Notes: generated by a model from the letters alone, not told the origin. A stretch of DNA of 64,000 nt from Comamonas terrigena NBRC 13299 (GCF_006740045.1 NZ_AP019749.1:4235001-4299000), one strand, 5' to 3'; shown: positions 51,780 to 61,578, counted from the first letter of the stretch. Translations and numbers: made by a program.

Positions 51780-54002
51780 ATGTCCCGCTCACTGAATTTC
51801 CGCCTTTTTGCCCTCTCCGCCATTGCGATGGCCGCCCATCTGACCGCTGCCCAGGCCGCCACCGACACCGTGCTGGGTGAAACCACGGTCCGCGCCACCG
51901 CCGAAGAAGAACTCAAACAGGCCCTGGGCGTGTCCGTCATCACCCAGGAAGAGCTGACCGAACGCGCTCCCGCCAATGACATTTCCGAGCTGGTGCGCAC
52001 CATGCCGGGCGTCAACCTGACCGGCAACTCCGCTTCCGGCCAGTACGGCAACAACCGCCAGATCGACCTGCGCGGCATGGGCCCGGAAAACACGCTGATC
52101 CTGATCGACGGCAAGCCCGTGCAATCGCGCAATGGCGCCAAGATGGGCCGCAGCGGCGAGCGCGACACCCGTGGCGACTCCAACTGGGTCCCGGTGGAAG
52201 CCATCGAGCGCATCGAAGTCATCCGTGGCCCTGCGGCCGCACGCTACGGTTCGGGCGCCGCCGGTGGTGTGGTGAACATCATCACCAAGAAGCCCACCGA
52301 CAAGCTGCAAGGCTCGGTCACCGTCTACGGCAAGTTCCAGGAAGACTCCAAGGAAGGCGATACCAAGCGCAGCAGCTTCAACCTGTCCGGCCCGCTGGCA
52401 GAAAACCTGTCCTTCCGCCTGTTCGGCAACATGGCCCACAGCGATGCCGACAGCCCCGACCTGAACCGCACTGCCGCCACCACCACCGCCATGGCCCCCG
52501 CCGGCCGCGAAGGTGTGAAGAACAAGGACATCAACGCCCTGCTGCGTTGGGACCTGACGCCCCAGCAGGTGCTGGAGTTCGAGATGGGCGCCAGCCGCCA
52601 GACCAACGAATACGCCGGTGAAACCGCCGTCAGCATCGACGCCAATGCACCCATCCGCGAATCGCTGCTGGGCCAGGAAACCAACCGCACCAACCGCAAC
52701 ACCCTGGGTGTGACCCACCGCGGCAAATGGGACTGGGGCACCTCGCGCCTGATCTTCCAGTACGAAAACACCCGCCGCTGGCAAAACCCCGTGGCGCTGG
52801 CCGGTGGCCCCGAAGGCTCCATCAGCAGCACCACGGACAAAATCACTTCCAAGCTGGGCAACTACTTCCTGTCCGGGGAAGTGAACACCCCGCTGAAGCT
52901 GGGCGGCACCACGCACATGCTGACCACGGGCTTCGAGTACCGCAACGAGAAGCTGGACGATGCCGCAGCCATGAGCCTGACGACGGGCACGGGCGCCAAC
53001 AACGTCGGTGGCCTGGTGGGCAGCGCAGGCACCCGCAGCGGCAAGTCCGATGCACAGAACTTCGCGCTGTTCGTGGAAGACAACTTCGAGCCCATCCAGA
53101 ACCTGATCCTGACCCCGGGTGTGCGCTTTGACCACCACAGCCAGTCGGGCAACAACTGGAGCCCCAGCCTGAATGCCACCTACCAGCTGAACGACAGCTG
53201 GCAGGTCAAGGGCGGTATTGCCCGTGCCTTCAAGGCGCCCAATCTGTACCAGACCAACAACAACTACCTGTACTTCACCATGGGCAATGGCTGCCCGGTG
53301 AGTTCGCCCAGCCTGGGCGGTGGTTGCTACGTCGTGGGTAACCCCGATCTGCAGGCCGAAACCAGCATCAACAAGGAACTGGGGGTTGCGTACACCAACC
53401 ACAACGGTCTGGACGCCAGCCTGAGCTACTTCCAGAACGACTACAAGGACAAGATCTATGCCGAAATGAACGACGGCACGCCGGTCGTGGTCGGCACCTC
53501 CCAGGTCTACCAGTGGATGAATGCCAGCAAGGCCATCGTCAAGGGCTTCGAAGGCAATCTGACCGTGCCGCTGGATGGCAAGAACGGCAACACGCTGAAG
53601 CTGGTGAACAACTTCACCTACATGCTGAAGAACCACAACAAGGACAGCAACCAACCGCTGTCCGTGATTCCCAAGTACACCGTGAACTCCACACTGGACT
53701 GGACCATCAACGCCAACTGGTCGACCCAGCTGAACGCCACGTTCTACGGCCGCCAGGAACCCCGCACCATCCAGACCGGCGGTGCGGCCTCCACCGGTGC
53801 ACAGCTGCAGGAAGTGAGCTCCTACGCCCTGTACGGCATTGGCGCACAGTACAAGATCAACAAGTCTTATGCGCTGAACTTCGGCATCACCAACCTGGCG
53901 GACAAGCGCCTGTACCGCGAGTCCAACAACTCCGCCGCAGGCGCCTCCACCTACAACGAACTGGGACGCGCCTACTACGTGTCGCTGACCGGCCGCTTCT
54001 AA
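51780..54002 (+). CDS. TonB-dependent siderophore receptor, FepA/PfeA-like, 740 aa
   Basis: Outer-membrane receptor for ferric catecholate siderophores. Signal peptide to about residue 27 (AAQA-A). Plug (about 30-160): SVITQEELTERAPANDISELVRTMPGVNLTGNSASGQYGNNRQIDLRGMGPENTLILIDGKPV and ERIEVIRGPAAARYGSGAAGGVVNIITKKP, both typical of the FepA group. Barrel ends with the terminal phenylalanine (SLTGRF). A pair of cysteines in GNGCPVSSPSLGGGCYVVGNPDL forms the disulfide-stapled loop often seen in FepA proteins. ATG at 51780, with TTTACTGCAGCTTC ahead (weak ribosome site). Followed by a strong terminator. Confidence 0.95.
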   Translation: MSRSLNFRLFALSAIAMAAHLTAAQAATDTVLGETTVRATAEEELKQALGVSVITQEELTERAPANDISELVRTMPGVNLTGNSASGQYGNNRQIDLRGMGPENTLILIDGKPVQSRNGAKMGRSGERDTRGDSNWVPVEAIERIEVIRGPAAARYGSGAAGGVVNIITKKPTDKLQGSVTVYGKFQEDSKEGDTKRSSFNLSGPLAENLSFRLFGNMAHSDADSPDLNRTAATTTAMAPAGREGVKNKDINALLRWDLTPQQVLEFEMGASRQTNEYAGETAVSIDANAPIRESLLGQETNRTNRNTLGVTHRGKWDWGTSRLIFQYENTRRWQNPVALAGGPEGSISSTTDKITSKLGNYFLSGEVNTPLKLGGTTHMLTTGFEYRNEKLDDAAAMSLTTGTGANNVGGLVGSAGTRSGKSDAQNFALFVEDNFEPIQNLILTPGVRFDHHSQSGNNWSPSLNATYQLNDSWQVKGGIARAFKAPNLYQTNNNYLYFTMGNGCPVSSPSLGGGCYVVGNPDLQAETSINKELGVAYTNHNGLDASLSYFQNDYKDKIYAEMNDGTPVVVGTSQVYQWMNASKAIVKGFEGNLTVPLDGKNGNTLKLVNNFTYMLKNHNKDSNQPLSVIPKYTVNSTLDWTINANWSTQLNATFYGRQEPRTIQTGGAASTGAQLQEVSSYALYGIGAQYKINKSYALNFGITNLADKRLYRESNNSAAGASTYNELGRAYYVSLTGRF

Positions 54003-54136
54003 GCCGCGCGCCCCTGTGCCCGGTGCAGCCCCGGCGCTGTACCCGGCAGGGGCAACTTCCAGCGCTTGTCGCAGACTGCAGCACACGCGGACCTGCCCAC
54101 CCGGGCAGTCCGCGCACCCGCAGCTGTGACACCATC

Positions 54137-54164
54137 AAGCCTGCAGCTCTGGCTGCAGGCTTTT
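54137..54164 (+). terminator. Rho-independent terminator after the siderophore receptor
   Basis: AAGCCTGCAG (54137-54146), loop CTCTGG, CTGCAGGCTT (54153-54162) and Ts to 54164: a perfect 10-bp stem 135 bases after the stop and 27 bases before the next start. Confidence 0.88.
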
Positions 54165-54190
54165 GCATTGTTTCTTCCCCCTGCCGCCCC

Positions 54191-55576
54191 ATGACATCCC
54201 CTGCCGCGCACCTGGATGGCTACGTCACCGACGTGGCCTACCCCGACTACTTCCACCGCGAGCTCATGCCCGTCTGGCTGTGCAGCACCCTGCAGGCATT
54301 GGGGCGCCGCACACCCGATCTGCAGCAGCCCTACACCTGGCTGGAACTGGGCTGCGGCACAGGCATCAGCACGGTCATTGCGGCGGCCACCAACCCACGG
54401 GGACATTTCATCGGTCTGGACCTCAATCCGGATGCCATCGCCCAGGCACAGGCCCTGGCACAGGCGGTGGGCGTGGCCAATGTGCGCTTCGTGTGCCAGA
54501 GCTTTGAGGCCGCGCTGCACTCGACCGATGCCGCATTGCCCCCCTGTGATTTCATCGTCAGCCACGGGGTGTACTCCTGGATCAGCGCCAGCAACCGCGC
54601 CGCCCTGCGCCAGCTGCTGGAACGCCACCTGCAGCCCGGCGGTGTGCTGTACCTGGCCTATATGAGCCAGCCCGGCTCCGCCTCCATGGCCGCCGCGCAA
54701 AAACTGGCACACCTGACCACGCAGGGCATGGCCGGCGGCTCCACGGACAAGGCCGATGCCGGCCTGGCCCTGCTGCAGCAGATGACCGAAGCCGGCACCG
54801 GCTACTGCAGCGAACATCCGCGCATTGCGGCGGAACTGGGCCAGTTGCGCGGCATGGACCGCCGCTACATCGCCCATGAATTTCTGAACGCGCACTGGGA
54901 GTCCCTGCACGTGGCCGATGTCATGGCCGATCTCGCACGGGCCGGCTGTGATTACGCCGGCAGTGCCACGCTGCTGGAAAACATCGACGGTGCGTCGCTG
55001 CCCGAACAGTCCCTGCCGCTGCTGAACCGCCTGCGCCAGCAAGGCTGCAGCGTGGCCGCCCAGGAAACCTTCAAGGACATTGCCCGCAACCAGAACCAGC
55101 GCCGCGACCTCTACCAGTGCCAGCACCCCCAGGGCAATATGCTGTCCGCCGACGCACACCGCCACGCCTTGCTGTCGCAGCGCATCGCCCTGCTGCCTGC
55201 CGCACCCTCGCTGCAGGCGTCCTTGCCGGCCGCCTTCACGCTCGACACCCGCATCGGTCCGGTGCAGATGCCCATGGCCCATGTGGCCCCGCTGCTGGCG
55301 GCGCTGCAGAAGGGCCCGCAAAGCTATGCCCAGCTGGTGCAGCTGCCGCTGTATGCCCAGCAGCCCGGCGCGGTCAGCCAGTTGCTGCAGCTGCTGGCCT
55401 GGGTGGGCTGGGTGCAATTCGTGCGGCCGGACTGGCAGGCCGACGCATCCCTGGCCCCAGCCACATCAGCCATGCTGGAACGCTTGAATGCGGCGCTGGC
55501 CCTGCGCCCCTGCGGCCAGCCGGCCGTGCATTACCAGGCCCATGCGGCCGCGGGCAGCGCCATTCCGATGCCTTAA
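54191..55576 (+). CDS. SAM-dependent methyltransferase with methyltransferase regulatory domain, 461 aa
   Basis: Class I methyltransferase fold at residues about 40-160: motif I LELGCGTGISTVIAAA, GHFIGLDLNPDAIAQAQALA and FIVSHGVYSWIS. The middle (about 195-310) corresponds to the methyltransferase regulatory domain PF10119, seen with MDRRYIAHEFLNAHWESLHVADVMADLARAGCDYAGSA. The C-terminal region (about 370-440) looks like a winged-helix-type element (LLAALQKGPQSYAQLVQLPL). The family substrate is unknown; such genes sit in varied contexts. A single-gene unit bounded by terminators. Confidence 0.88.
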   Translation: MTSPAAHLDGYVTDVAYPDYFHRELMPVWLCSTLQALGRRTPDLQQPYTWLELGCGTGISTVIAAATNPRGHFIGLDLNPDAIAQAQALAQAVGVANVRFVCQSFEAALHSTDAALPPCDFIVSHGVYSWISASNRAALRQLLERHLQPGGVLYLAYMSQPGSASMAAAQKLAHLTTQGMAGGSTDKADAGLALLQQMTEAGTGYCSEHPRIAAELGQLRGMDRRYIAHEFLNAHWESLHVADVMADLARAGCDYAGSATLLENIDGASLPEQSLPLLNRLRQQGCSVAAQETFKDIARNQNQRRDLYQCQHPQGNMLSADAHRHALLSQRIALLPAAPSLQASLPAAFTLDTRIGPVQMPMAHVAPLLAALQKGPQSYAQLVQLPLYAQQPGAVSQLLQLLAWVGWVQFVRPDWQADASLAPATSAMLERLNAALALRPCGQPAVHYQAHAAAGSAIPMP

Positions 55577-55631
55577 GCGTGTGCCCCGCACCGCGCACCG
55601 CGTCGCGGGCTGGGGGCCGAAAACGGGAACA

Positions 55632-55662
55632 AAAAAGGGACGATAGTGCCCCTTTTTTTTAC
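55632..55662. terminator. Bidirectional terminator between methyltransferase and eptA genes
   Basis: AAAAAAGGG (55632-55640) faces CCCC followed by nine Ts (to 55662) across a short loop, so each strand reads a GC-capped hairpin followed by a U run. It stands between two convergent stop codons. Confidence 0.75.
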
Positions 55663-55687
55663 GCTGCACTGCAGTGCGGCAGCGGCG

Positions 55688-57406
55688 TCACGAACGGCAC
55701 GTGGCCAGCATGTCCAGCTCCGGCTTGTAGAGCGGGCTGCGCACATCCAGCATGCCCAGCACGGTGTGGAAGTAGTTGTCGTGGGTGATGCGCTGGTCCA
55801 CCCCGGAACGGGCGCAGGCCTCTTTCATGCCGGTGCGCGCCTGCAGGCTGCCCGGCCACAGCACCCAGGGCACATGCTTTTGCGTGTCGGGGGCAATCGC
55901 ATAGGGCAGGCCATGCAGATACAGGCCGTTCTCGCCCAGGGATTCTCCGTGGTCGGACACGTACATCAGTGCCGTCGCGTACTGGTCCTGCTTCTTCTGC
56001 AGCCAGTCGATGGTCCTGGCCAGAAACAGGTCGGTTTCGCGCATGCTGTTGTCATACACATTGACCAGTTCGGCATGGCTGCAGTCCGAGGTCACGTGCG
56101 TGGTGCACTCCGGCTTGAACTGCTTGGTCTGCGCACTGGAGCGGCGGTAGTAGGCCGGTCCGTGGCTGCCCATCTGGTGCAGCACCAGCACCGCGCCCTT
56201 GCTGCGTGCGGCTTCGGGCAGCGCCTGCAGGCGCTGGTCCAGCAGGCCCACCATCAGCTGGTCCAGGCACTCCCCGTCCTTGCACCATTGCTTGACCTCG
56301 GCCGGCGTGGCCACCTGGTCGGCCTGGGCGTGGGGAATGCGGTCGCACACGCCTTTGCAGCCGGCCTGGTTGTCCAGCCAGTCCACACCCAGACCGGCGG
56401 CCTGCAGCACGTCCATCAGACTGCCGTATTCGAACTTGCGGCCTTCATAGCCCGACTTACCCAGGTGCGAGAACATGCAGGGCACCGACGCCAGCGTGTT
56501 GGTTCCGCAGGACCAGGCCTGGCGCCAGTTGATGACCTGGCGCGCCGCCAGTTCGGGCGTGGTGTCACGCGGGTAGCCGTTCAGGCCGAAGTGGTCGGCG
56601 CGCGTGGTCTCTCCCACCACCAGCACCAGCAGCGGCGGCTTGTGCGTGGCGGCAGCAACGGCCGACGCAGCACCATAGCTGCTGCCCAGGGCAGCGCCCT
56701 CCGTGATGGCGCGGAACGGCCGGTTCGGCTTGAAAATGGGTTTGAGCGTGACCTGTGCGAACGACACCACCGTGGCCAGGGGGTTGATCAGAAAGCGGAT
56801 CTCCGTGTGGTTGCGGATCAGCGGCGCCAGCTGGCGGTACATGGCCACGCTGCCCCCCAGCAGGGTGCCCAGCGCCAGCAGCACCGCCAGGGCCGACAGG
56901 CCCCAGGCACGCCGCCCCCGGCTTTCCTGCCAGCGCACACCACGGTACAGCCACAGCACCGGCAGTCCGGCAAACACTGCCACATGCACCAGCATGAGCG
57001 GACTGAACAGCGCCATGCCCTCGGTGAAGTTGGTCTGCATCACATTGCGCACCATGCTGCTGTCCATCACCATGCCGTAGTGCAGCATGTAGTACTGCAC
57101 CACCGCGGACAGCACCAGGATGGCACTCCAGGCACCCCGGCGCAGGCGGGGCCAGGACCACAGCATGAACCACAGGTAGGTGGCACAGCCCACCAGCACC
57201 GCCATCACCGCCCGGCGCAGCATCCAGGGGTCCGAGAAATCGGCCAGCCCTGCCAGCTTGTGCCACAGGGCCTGGTTCAGCAGCAAGGTACACCACAGCA
57301 CCAGCACCCCGGCCACGGTGCGGGGCGAGAGCTGCAGCACGGGCCAGCGCCAGCGGCGGCCGGCATGCGGCGGCGCAGCATCGGCGGCAGAAACGGAATC
57401 GGACAT
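55688..57406 (-). CDS. eptA: Lipid A phosphoethanolamine transferase EptA, 572 aa
   Basis: Inner-membrane enzyme that moves phosphoethanolamine from phosphatidylethanolamine to lipid A, lowering negative charge and polymyxin binding. Five N-terminal helices (about 30-50, 66-83, 93-110, 133-152, 168-187) precede a periplasmic sulfatase-fold domain (about 240-572). Catalytic marks: zinc-ligand E266 in VVGETTRADHF, nucleophile T304 in SCGTNTLASVPCMF flanked by C300 and C310, and YVSDHGESLGENGLYLHG with Asp and His ligands. Start at 57406 taken; an in-frame ATG 54 bases earlier is possible. Divergent from a PmrAB-like system. Confidence 0.94.
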   Translation of the reverse strand: MSDSVSAADAAPPHAGRRWRWPVLQLSPRTVAGVLVLWCTLLLNQALWHKLAGLADFSDPWMLRRAVMAVLVGCATYLWFMLWSWPRLRRGAWSAILVLSAVVQYYMLHYGMVMDSSMVRNVMQTNFTEGMALFSPLMLVHVAVFAGLPVLWLYRGVRWQESRGRRAWGLSALAVLLALGTLLGGSVAMYRQLAPLIRNHTEIRFLINPLATVVSFAQVTLKPIFKPNRPFRAITEGAALGSSYGAASAVAAATHKPPLLVLVVGETTRADHFGLNGYPRDTTPELAARQVINWRQAWSCGTNTLASVPCMFSHLGKSGYEGRKFEYGSLMDVLQAAGLGVDWLDNQAGCKGVCDRIPHAQADQVATPAEVKQWCKDGECLDQLMVGLLDQRLQALPEAARSKGAVLVLHQMGSHGPAYYRRSSAQTKQFKPECTTHVTSDCSHAELVNVYDNSMRETDLFLARTIDWLQKKQDQYATALMYVSDHGESLGENGLYLHGLPYAIAPDTQKHVPWVLWPGSLQARTGMKEACARSGVDQRITHDNYFHTVLGMLDVRSPLYKPELDMLATCRS

Positions 57407-57507
57407 GGGGAGTGCCACCGCAGCGATGGCATCGCCGCGGCCGGGAAACATATTGTGCATGGGCCCGTACAGTAGGGCCCCAAGCTGAACCTGCAGTGAA
57501 CCCTCTG

Positions 57508-57523
57508 TTCAGACTCCATTCAG
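57508..57523 (+). promoter_or_regulatory. Direct repeat likely bound by the PmrA-like regulator
   Basis: TTCAG (57508-57512) and TTCAG (57519-57523) repeat with an 11-base period, the pattern bound by dimers of OmpR-family regulators. Downstream TCAACA (57546-57551) and TACACT (57569-57574) are spaced by 17 bases as a promoter for the regulator gene, whose ATG is at 57602. The site is in the 195-base spacer shared with eptA, so it could serve both. Binding is inferred. Confidence 0.45.
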
Positions 57524-57601
57524 CTCTCGTGCAAAGCCGCCTTTTTCAACACGGACTGCCAGCGTCTCTACACTGGTGTTTTCCGTTCATGATCCTGCAC
57601 C

Positions 57602-58261
57602 ATGCGAATACTGTTGGTGGAAGACGATGCAGCCCTGGCCCAGGCGGTGCTGGGCTATCTGCACAGCAAGCAATTCAAGGTGGATCTGGCACCCGACCTG
57701 ACGACTGCACGCGCCCTGGTGGCCGTGACCCACTACGCCACCATCCTGCTGGACCTGAACCTGCCTGACGGCGATGGACTGGAATTGCTGCAGCACCTGC
57801 CCCGGCGGGACGATGCCCCCACCGTGGTGGTGGTGACCGCTCGCGACCAGGTCAGCGACCGCATCCGCGGCCTGGACACCGGCGCGGACGACTACCTGGT
57901 CAAACCCTATGACCCCGAGGAGCTGTTGGCCCGGTTGCGCGCCATCGAACGCCGTCGCAGTGCCCAGGCCAGCCCGGTGCTGCAGCGGGGCCCCGTCAGC
58001 ATCGACCTGGCGCGCGAGGTGGTCAAGGTCGACAGCCTGCCGGTGGTGCTCACGCCCAAGGAATGGGCCCTGCTGCGGGTGCTGGCCAGCCGGCCGGAGC
58101 AGACCTTCACCCGCGAGCGGCTGCTGGAGGCGCTCTACCAATGGGACAGCACCTCGGACAGCAACACCCTGGAGGTGTTCATCAGCCGGCTGCGCCGCAA
58201 ACTGGGCAGCCCCCTGATACAGACCGTGCGCGGCACAGGCTACCGGCTGGCGGTGGCATGA
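57602..58261 (+). CDS. OmpR-family response regulator, PmrA/BasR/QseB-like, 219 aa
   Basis: Receiver domain residues 1-115: acidic pocket E7-D8-D9, phosphoacceptor D51 in ILLDLNLPDGDG, T/S switch in VVVTARD, and K103-P104 in YLVKPYDPEELL. A winged-helix output domain covers 125-217 with TPKEWALLRVLASRPEQTFTRERLLEALY and EVFISRLRRKLGSPLIQTVRGTGYRLA. Its stop codon overlaps the kinase start (ATGA), showing translational coupling. Being divergent from eptA makes lipid A modification its probable target, in the manner of PmrA in other bacteria. Confidence 0.93.
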   Translation: MRILLVEDDAALAQAVLGYLHSKQFKVDLAPDLTTARALVAVTHYATILLDLNLPDGDGLELLQHLPRRDDAPTVVVVTARDQVSDRIRGLDTGADDYLVKPYDPEELLARLRAIERRRSAQASPVLQRGPVSIDLAREVVKVDSLPVVLTPKEWALLRVLASRPEQTFTRERLLEALYQWDSTSDSNTLEVFISRLRRKLGSPLIQTVRGTGYRLAVA

Positions 58262-59667
58262 AGTCCGCCCCCGTCAGCCTGGCCCGCCGCCTGACCCGCC
58301 CGCTGGTGGTGGCGGTGATCACCGTCTGGGCACTGGGCACGGCCCTGGTCGCCTGGTATGTCGATGCCCAGATCCAGCACAACTTCGACACCGAACTGGT
58401 GGAGAGTGCCCACCGCCAGCTCTACCCGGCCCTGCTGGACGTGCGCCAGTCGCGCATCGACGCGGACACCCCGGACCAGGAGATACTGACCATGGGGGAG
58501 GTGCCCGGTGACGACCATCCGGAACCCTTGCTGCTGCAAGTGCGCACCCCCGACGGCAAGGTGCTGCTGCGCTCGCGCGGCGCCCCCATCACACCGTTCG
58601 ACGCCCCCTTGAAGCCGGGGTTTCACAACTCCATCGAACACCGCATCTACACGCTGTACACGCCGCAGGACGACCTGTGGCTGCAGCTGGCCGACCCGCT
58701 GGGCGAACGTGCCGAAATCCGCAGCGGCACACTGACTGGCCTGATCACCGTGTTGCTGCTGATGCTGCCGGTGCTGACCGGCCTGATCCGCCACATTGCC
58801 CGCAAGGAACTGCGCAGCGTGCAATGGCTGCAGCAGCAAATCACTGAGCGCAGCAGCAGCAATCTGCAGCCCCTGGTACTGCAGGACCTGCCGCTGGAGC
58901 TGCGCCAGGTGGGCGAAGGCGTGAACCAGCTGATGGACCGCCTGCACCAGGCCCTGGATGTGGAACGTGCTCTGGCCGCCAATGCCGCGCACGAGCTGCG
59001 CACCCCGCTGGCCTCCGTGCGGCTGCGGCTGCACACGGCGGTGGAGCAGGCCCAGCTGCAAGGCAGCACACAGATTGCCGTGGGCGAGGCGCAAACCGCC
59101 CTCACCGCCCTGGAAACCCTGAGCCACCGGACCGAGCGGCTGCTGCAGCTGTCACGTGCCGAAGCGGGGAACACCGCGCGCTTTCACACCATCGATCTGC
59201 TGCAGCTGGCCACCACCATGGCCCAGGAGTTCTGGCAGCACCCCCGCGCCCAGCGGCGACTGGACTGGGAGCCACCCGAGGATGCGGCACCGGTCTGGGT
59301 GCAGGGCGATATGGACACACTGGCCATTGCGCTGCGCAACCTGATCGACAACGCCCTCACCTATTCCGGCGGCGAGGTGGTGCTGACCGTGCTGCGCCAG
59401 CCACCGGCCCTGGTCGTACGCGACGACGGTCCTGGCCTGGATGCGACACAGCGCCTGCAGATCCAGGAGCGCCATGTGCGCGGTGACACCCGCCACATCG
59501 GCTACGGGCTGGGCATGTCGATTGTGCGCAGCATTGCCGACCGGCACAGCGCCCAGCTGGAGCTGCTGTCGCCTCCGCCCGGCAAGGCACAGGGGCTGGA
59601 AGTGCGGCTGGTGTTTGCCACCATCACCGAAGAGGATCTGGCATCAGCCCCCCAGCCGCTGACGTGA
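58258..59667 (+). CDS. Sensor histidine kinase, PmrB/QseC-like, 469 aa
   Basis: Membrane kinase paired with the preceding regulator. Helix 1 about residues 17-37, periplasmic sensor about 38-158, helix 2 about 160-180, no long HAMP, dimerisation helix with phospho-acceptor H245 in NAAHELRTPLASV, and ATPase with N-box NLIDNALTYS, G1 RDDGPGLD and G2 GYGLGMSIV. The periplasmic stretch starts with FDTELVESAH, in which ELVE is an ExxE pattern like the iron-sensing motif of PmrB, but one such match may be chance. Convergent with DUF445, eight bases between stops. Confidence 0.92.
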   Translation: MKSAPVSLARRLTRPLVVAVITVWALGTALVAWYVDAQIQHNFDTELVESAHRQLYPALLDVRQSRIDADTPDQEILTMGEVPGDDHPEPLLLQVRTPDGKVLLRSRGAPITPFDAPLKPGFHNSIEHRIYTLYTPQDDLWLQLADPLGERAEIRSGTLTGLITVLLLMLPVLTGLIRHIARKELRSVQWLQQQITERSSSNLQPLVLQDLPLELRQVGEGVNQLMDRLHQALDVERALAANAAHELRTPLASVRLRLHTAVEQAQLQGSTQIAVGEAQTALTALETLSHRTERLLQLSRAEAGNTARFHTIDLLQLATTMAQEFWQHPRAQRRLDWEPPEDAAPVWVQGDMDTLAIALRNLIDNALTYSGGEVVLTVLRQPPALVVRDDGPGLDATQRLQIQERHVRGDTRHIGYGLGMSIVRSIADRHSAQLELLSPPPGKAQGLEVRLVFATITEEDLASAPQPLT

Positions 59668-59674
59668 TGACCGT

Positions 59675-60958
59675 TCAGCGCGGTACGCTGCGCAGCAGCT
59701 CGGGCAGGTGGCTGAAGGCAAACAGCAGCAGACCGATGGCACCGCCCACCAGGGTGCCGTTGATGCGGATGAACTGCAGGTCCTTTCCGATGTGCTGCTC
59801 CACCAGGGCCGACAGCTCGCGCGCGTCCCAGCGCTGCACGGTTTCGCGGATGTGGCGGGCAATGAACTCCGACACCTCGGGCGCCAGCGCCTGCGCCCAG
59901 CGCTCCAGCCGTTCGTTCATGGAGCGGCGCAGCGCCGCATCCTGCGCCAGCGACAGGCCCAGCCAGCGCCCCAGACCGCCCAGCTTGCGCGCGATATGGG
60001 ATTTCGGGTTGTCCAGATCCGCCTCCAGGCGCTGGCGCATGCCGCTCCACAGGTCGCGCAGATAGGCGGCCAGCTTCTCGTCGTGCAGCAGATAGTGGCG
60101 CGCCTGCTCGGCGCGCGCGGCGTAGTCCGGGTCGTTCTGCAGCCGTACGATCAGCCGCTGCACGGCCGCATCGAAGGCCTCGCGCATGCGGTGCTGGGGG
60201 TTGTGGGCAATGTCGTCCAGCAGGCTTTCCAGCGCCTGGGCCACCAATTCGGCGCCCTTGTCGCCCAGCCAGTCGGTGGGCAGCATTTTTTCCTTCAACG
60301 GGTGCTCGCGCTTGAGCCACTGCACGATGGCCTCGGCAATGAAATGGTGCGTATCGGCCTGCTGCAGCACGCCGCCGATGCGGCGCAGCACATCGTCCAG
60401 CACCGCCTGGTGGCGCCCGCCTTGCGTCAATGCCCCCAGCACCGTGGCCAGCGAGCGTGACAGGTCCACCTGTGCCAGCACGCCACGCAGCGTCTGGGTC
60501 AGCAACCGCTCCACCTGGCGGTCCTGCACCATCTCCAGCCCGGCCTGGGCCAGGCGGGCCAGCTGGCGGCCCAGCAGCTGGCTGTTGCCGGGCGCGCCCA
60601 GCCAGTCGGCCAGCGACTGGGCGGCATCGTGGCGGCGCAGCAGTGCCACCAGCGAGGGCGCATCCAGGAATTTGTCGCGCACGAACACGGCCAGGTTCTC
60701 ACCGATACGGTCCTTGTTGCGCGGGATGATCGCCGTGTGCCGCTGCACCCAGGGAATGGGGATGTGGCGAAACAGGGCCGACACCGCAAACCAGTCGGCC
60801 AGCGCGCCCACCATGGCGGCTTCGGCCACGGATTGCAGGCAGCGCACCAGCAGCGTCTGGTGCAGAAAATGCGTGGCCACAAACACGGCCGTCACCAGAA
60901 GCAGCAAACCCAGCGCCAGGCGCTTGGCGCGTTGCAGTGCGGATGCAGTCGAAGTCAT
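59675..60958 (-). CDS. DUF445 membrane protein, YjiN-like, 427 aa
   Basis: Membrane protein of the DUF445 family. N-terminal helix (about 10-30, LALGLLLLVTAVFVATHFL), followed by the conserved SVAEAAMVGALADWFAVSALFRHIPIPWVQRHTAIIPRNKDRIGENLAVFVRDKFL stretch, a long helical, probably coiled middle (about 130-390), and a C-terminal helix near GTLVGGAIGLLLFAFSHLPELL. ATG at 60958; a GTG five codons upstream is an alternative with a closer ribosome site. Physiological role unknown; single-gene unit. Confidence 0.9.
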   Translation of the reverse strand: MTSTASALQRAKRLALGLLLLVTAVFVATHFLHQTLLVRCLQSVAEAAMVGALADWFAVSALFRHIPIPWVQRHTAIIPRNKDRIGENLAVFVRDKFLDAPSLVALLRRHDAAQSLADWLGAPGNSQLLGRQLARLAQAGLEMVQDRQVERLLTQTLRGVLAQVDLSRSLATVLGALTQGGRHQAVLDDVLRRIGGVLQQADTHHFIAEAIVQWLKREHPLKEKMLPTDWLGDKGAELVAQALESLLDDIAHNPQHRMREAFDAAVQRLIVRLQNDPDYAARAEQARHYLLHDEKLAAYLRDLWSGMRQRLEADLDNPKSHIARKLGGLGRWLGLSLAQDAALRRSMNERLERWAQALAPEVSEFIARHIRETVQRWDARELSALVEQHIGKDLQFIRINGTLVGGAIGLLLFAFSHLPELLRSVPR

Positions 60959-61142
60959 AGGCGTGCGGTTCACTCCGGCGCGCTGCAGCAGCCCATCTGC
61001 TCCAGCGGCGGTTTCAGCCTAGCACGCGTTGGTGGCTGCCCGGTGTAGGGCGCTCCCGCAGCCGCAGCACGGCAGCGGGCGCCAGGGCCAAGGCAAATCC
61101 CGGACAATCCGGGCATTCACAACTTTCTGACCGACCTGCACC

Positions 61143-61385
61143 ATGAGCGACACCCGCCCCGAACTGCCCGACCACCTGTCCATCGACCCGCGCAGCCCCC
61201 ACTATGTGGCCGCGATTTTTGAGCACGACATCGGCATCCGCTTCAACGGCAAGGAGCGTTTCGATGTGGAGGAATACTGCATCAGCGAAGGCTGGGTGCG
61301 TGTGCCTGCCGGCAAGACCGTGGACCGCAAGGGCTACCCGCTGCTGATCAAGCTCAAGGGCCCGGTCGAGGTGTTCTACAAGTAA
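61143..61385 (+). CDS. DUF3297 protein, 80 aa
   Basis: Small conserved protein of the DUF3297 family found in proteobacteria; nearly the whole sequence is family-like (LPDHLSIDPRSPHYV, GIRFNGKERFDVEEYCISEGWVRV, RKGYPLLIKLKGPVEVFYK). No signal peptide or membrane helix. Function unknown. It stands alone, divergent from DUF445 and convergent with the FKBP gene. Confidence 0.9.
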   Translation: MSDTRPELPDHLSIDPRSPHYVAAIFEHDIGIRFNGKERFDVEEYCISEGWVRVPAGKTVDRKGYPLLIKLKGPVEVFYK

Positions 61386-61578
61386 GCCCACGGGCGGGGC
61401 CTGCCGCAAGGCTGTCCCCGCCCCAGGCAGATGGACCGCGTGGGCGTGGGCGGGCCCGCGCATGCCCACTCCTCGCCAGCCTGTGCCACCGTGCCGCAGG
61501 CCATACCCCTGCACCCGATGCGCCCCGCAGCGCGGCATCGGGCGGAAGCGGCCGCCGACCGGCGGCACGCCGCGGCGC

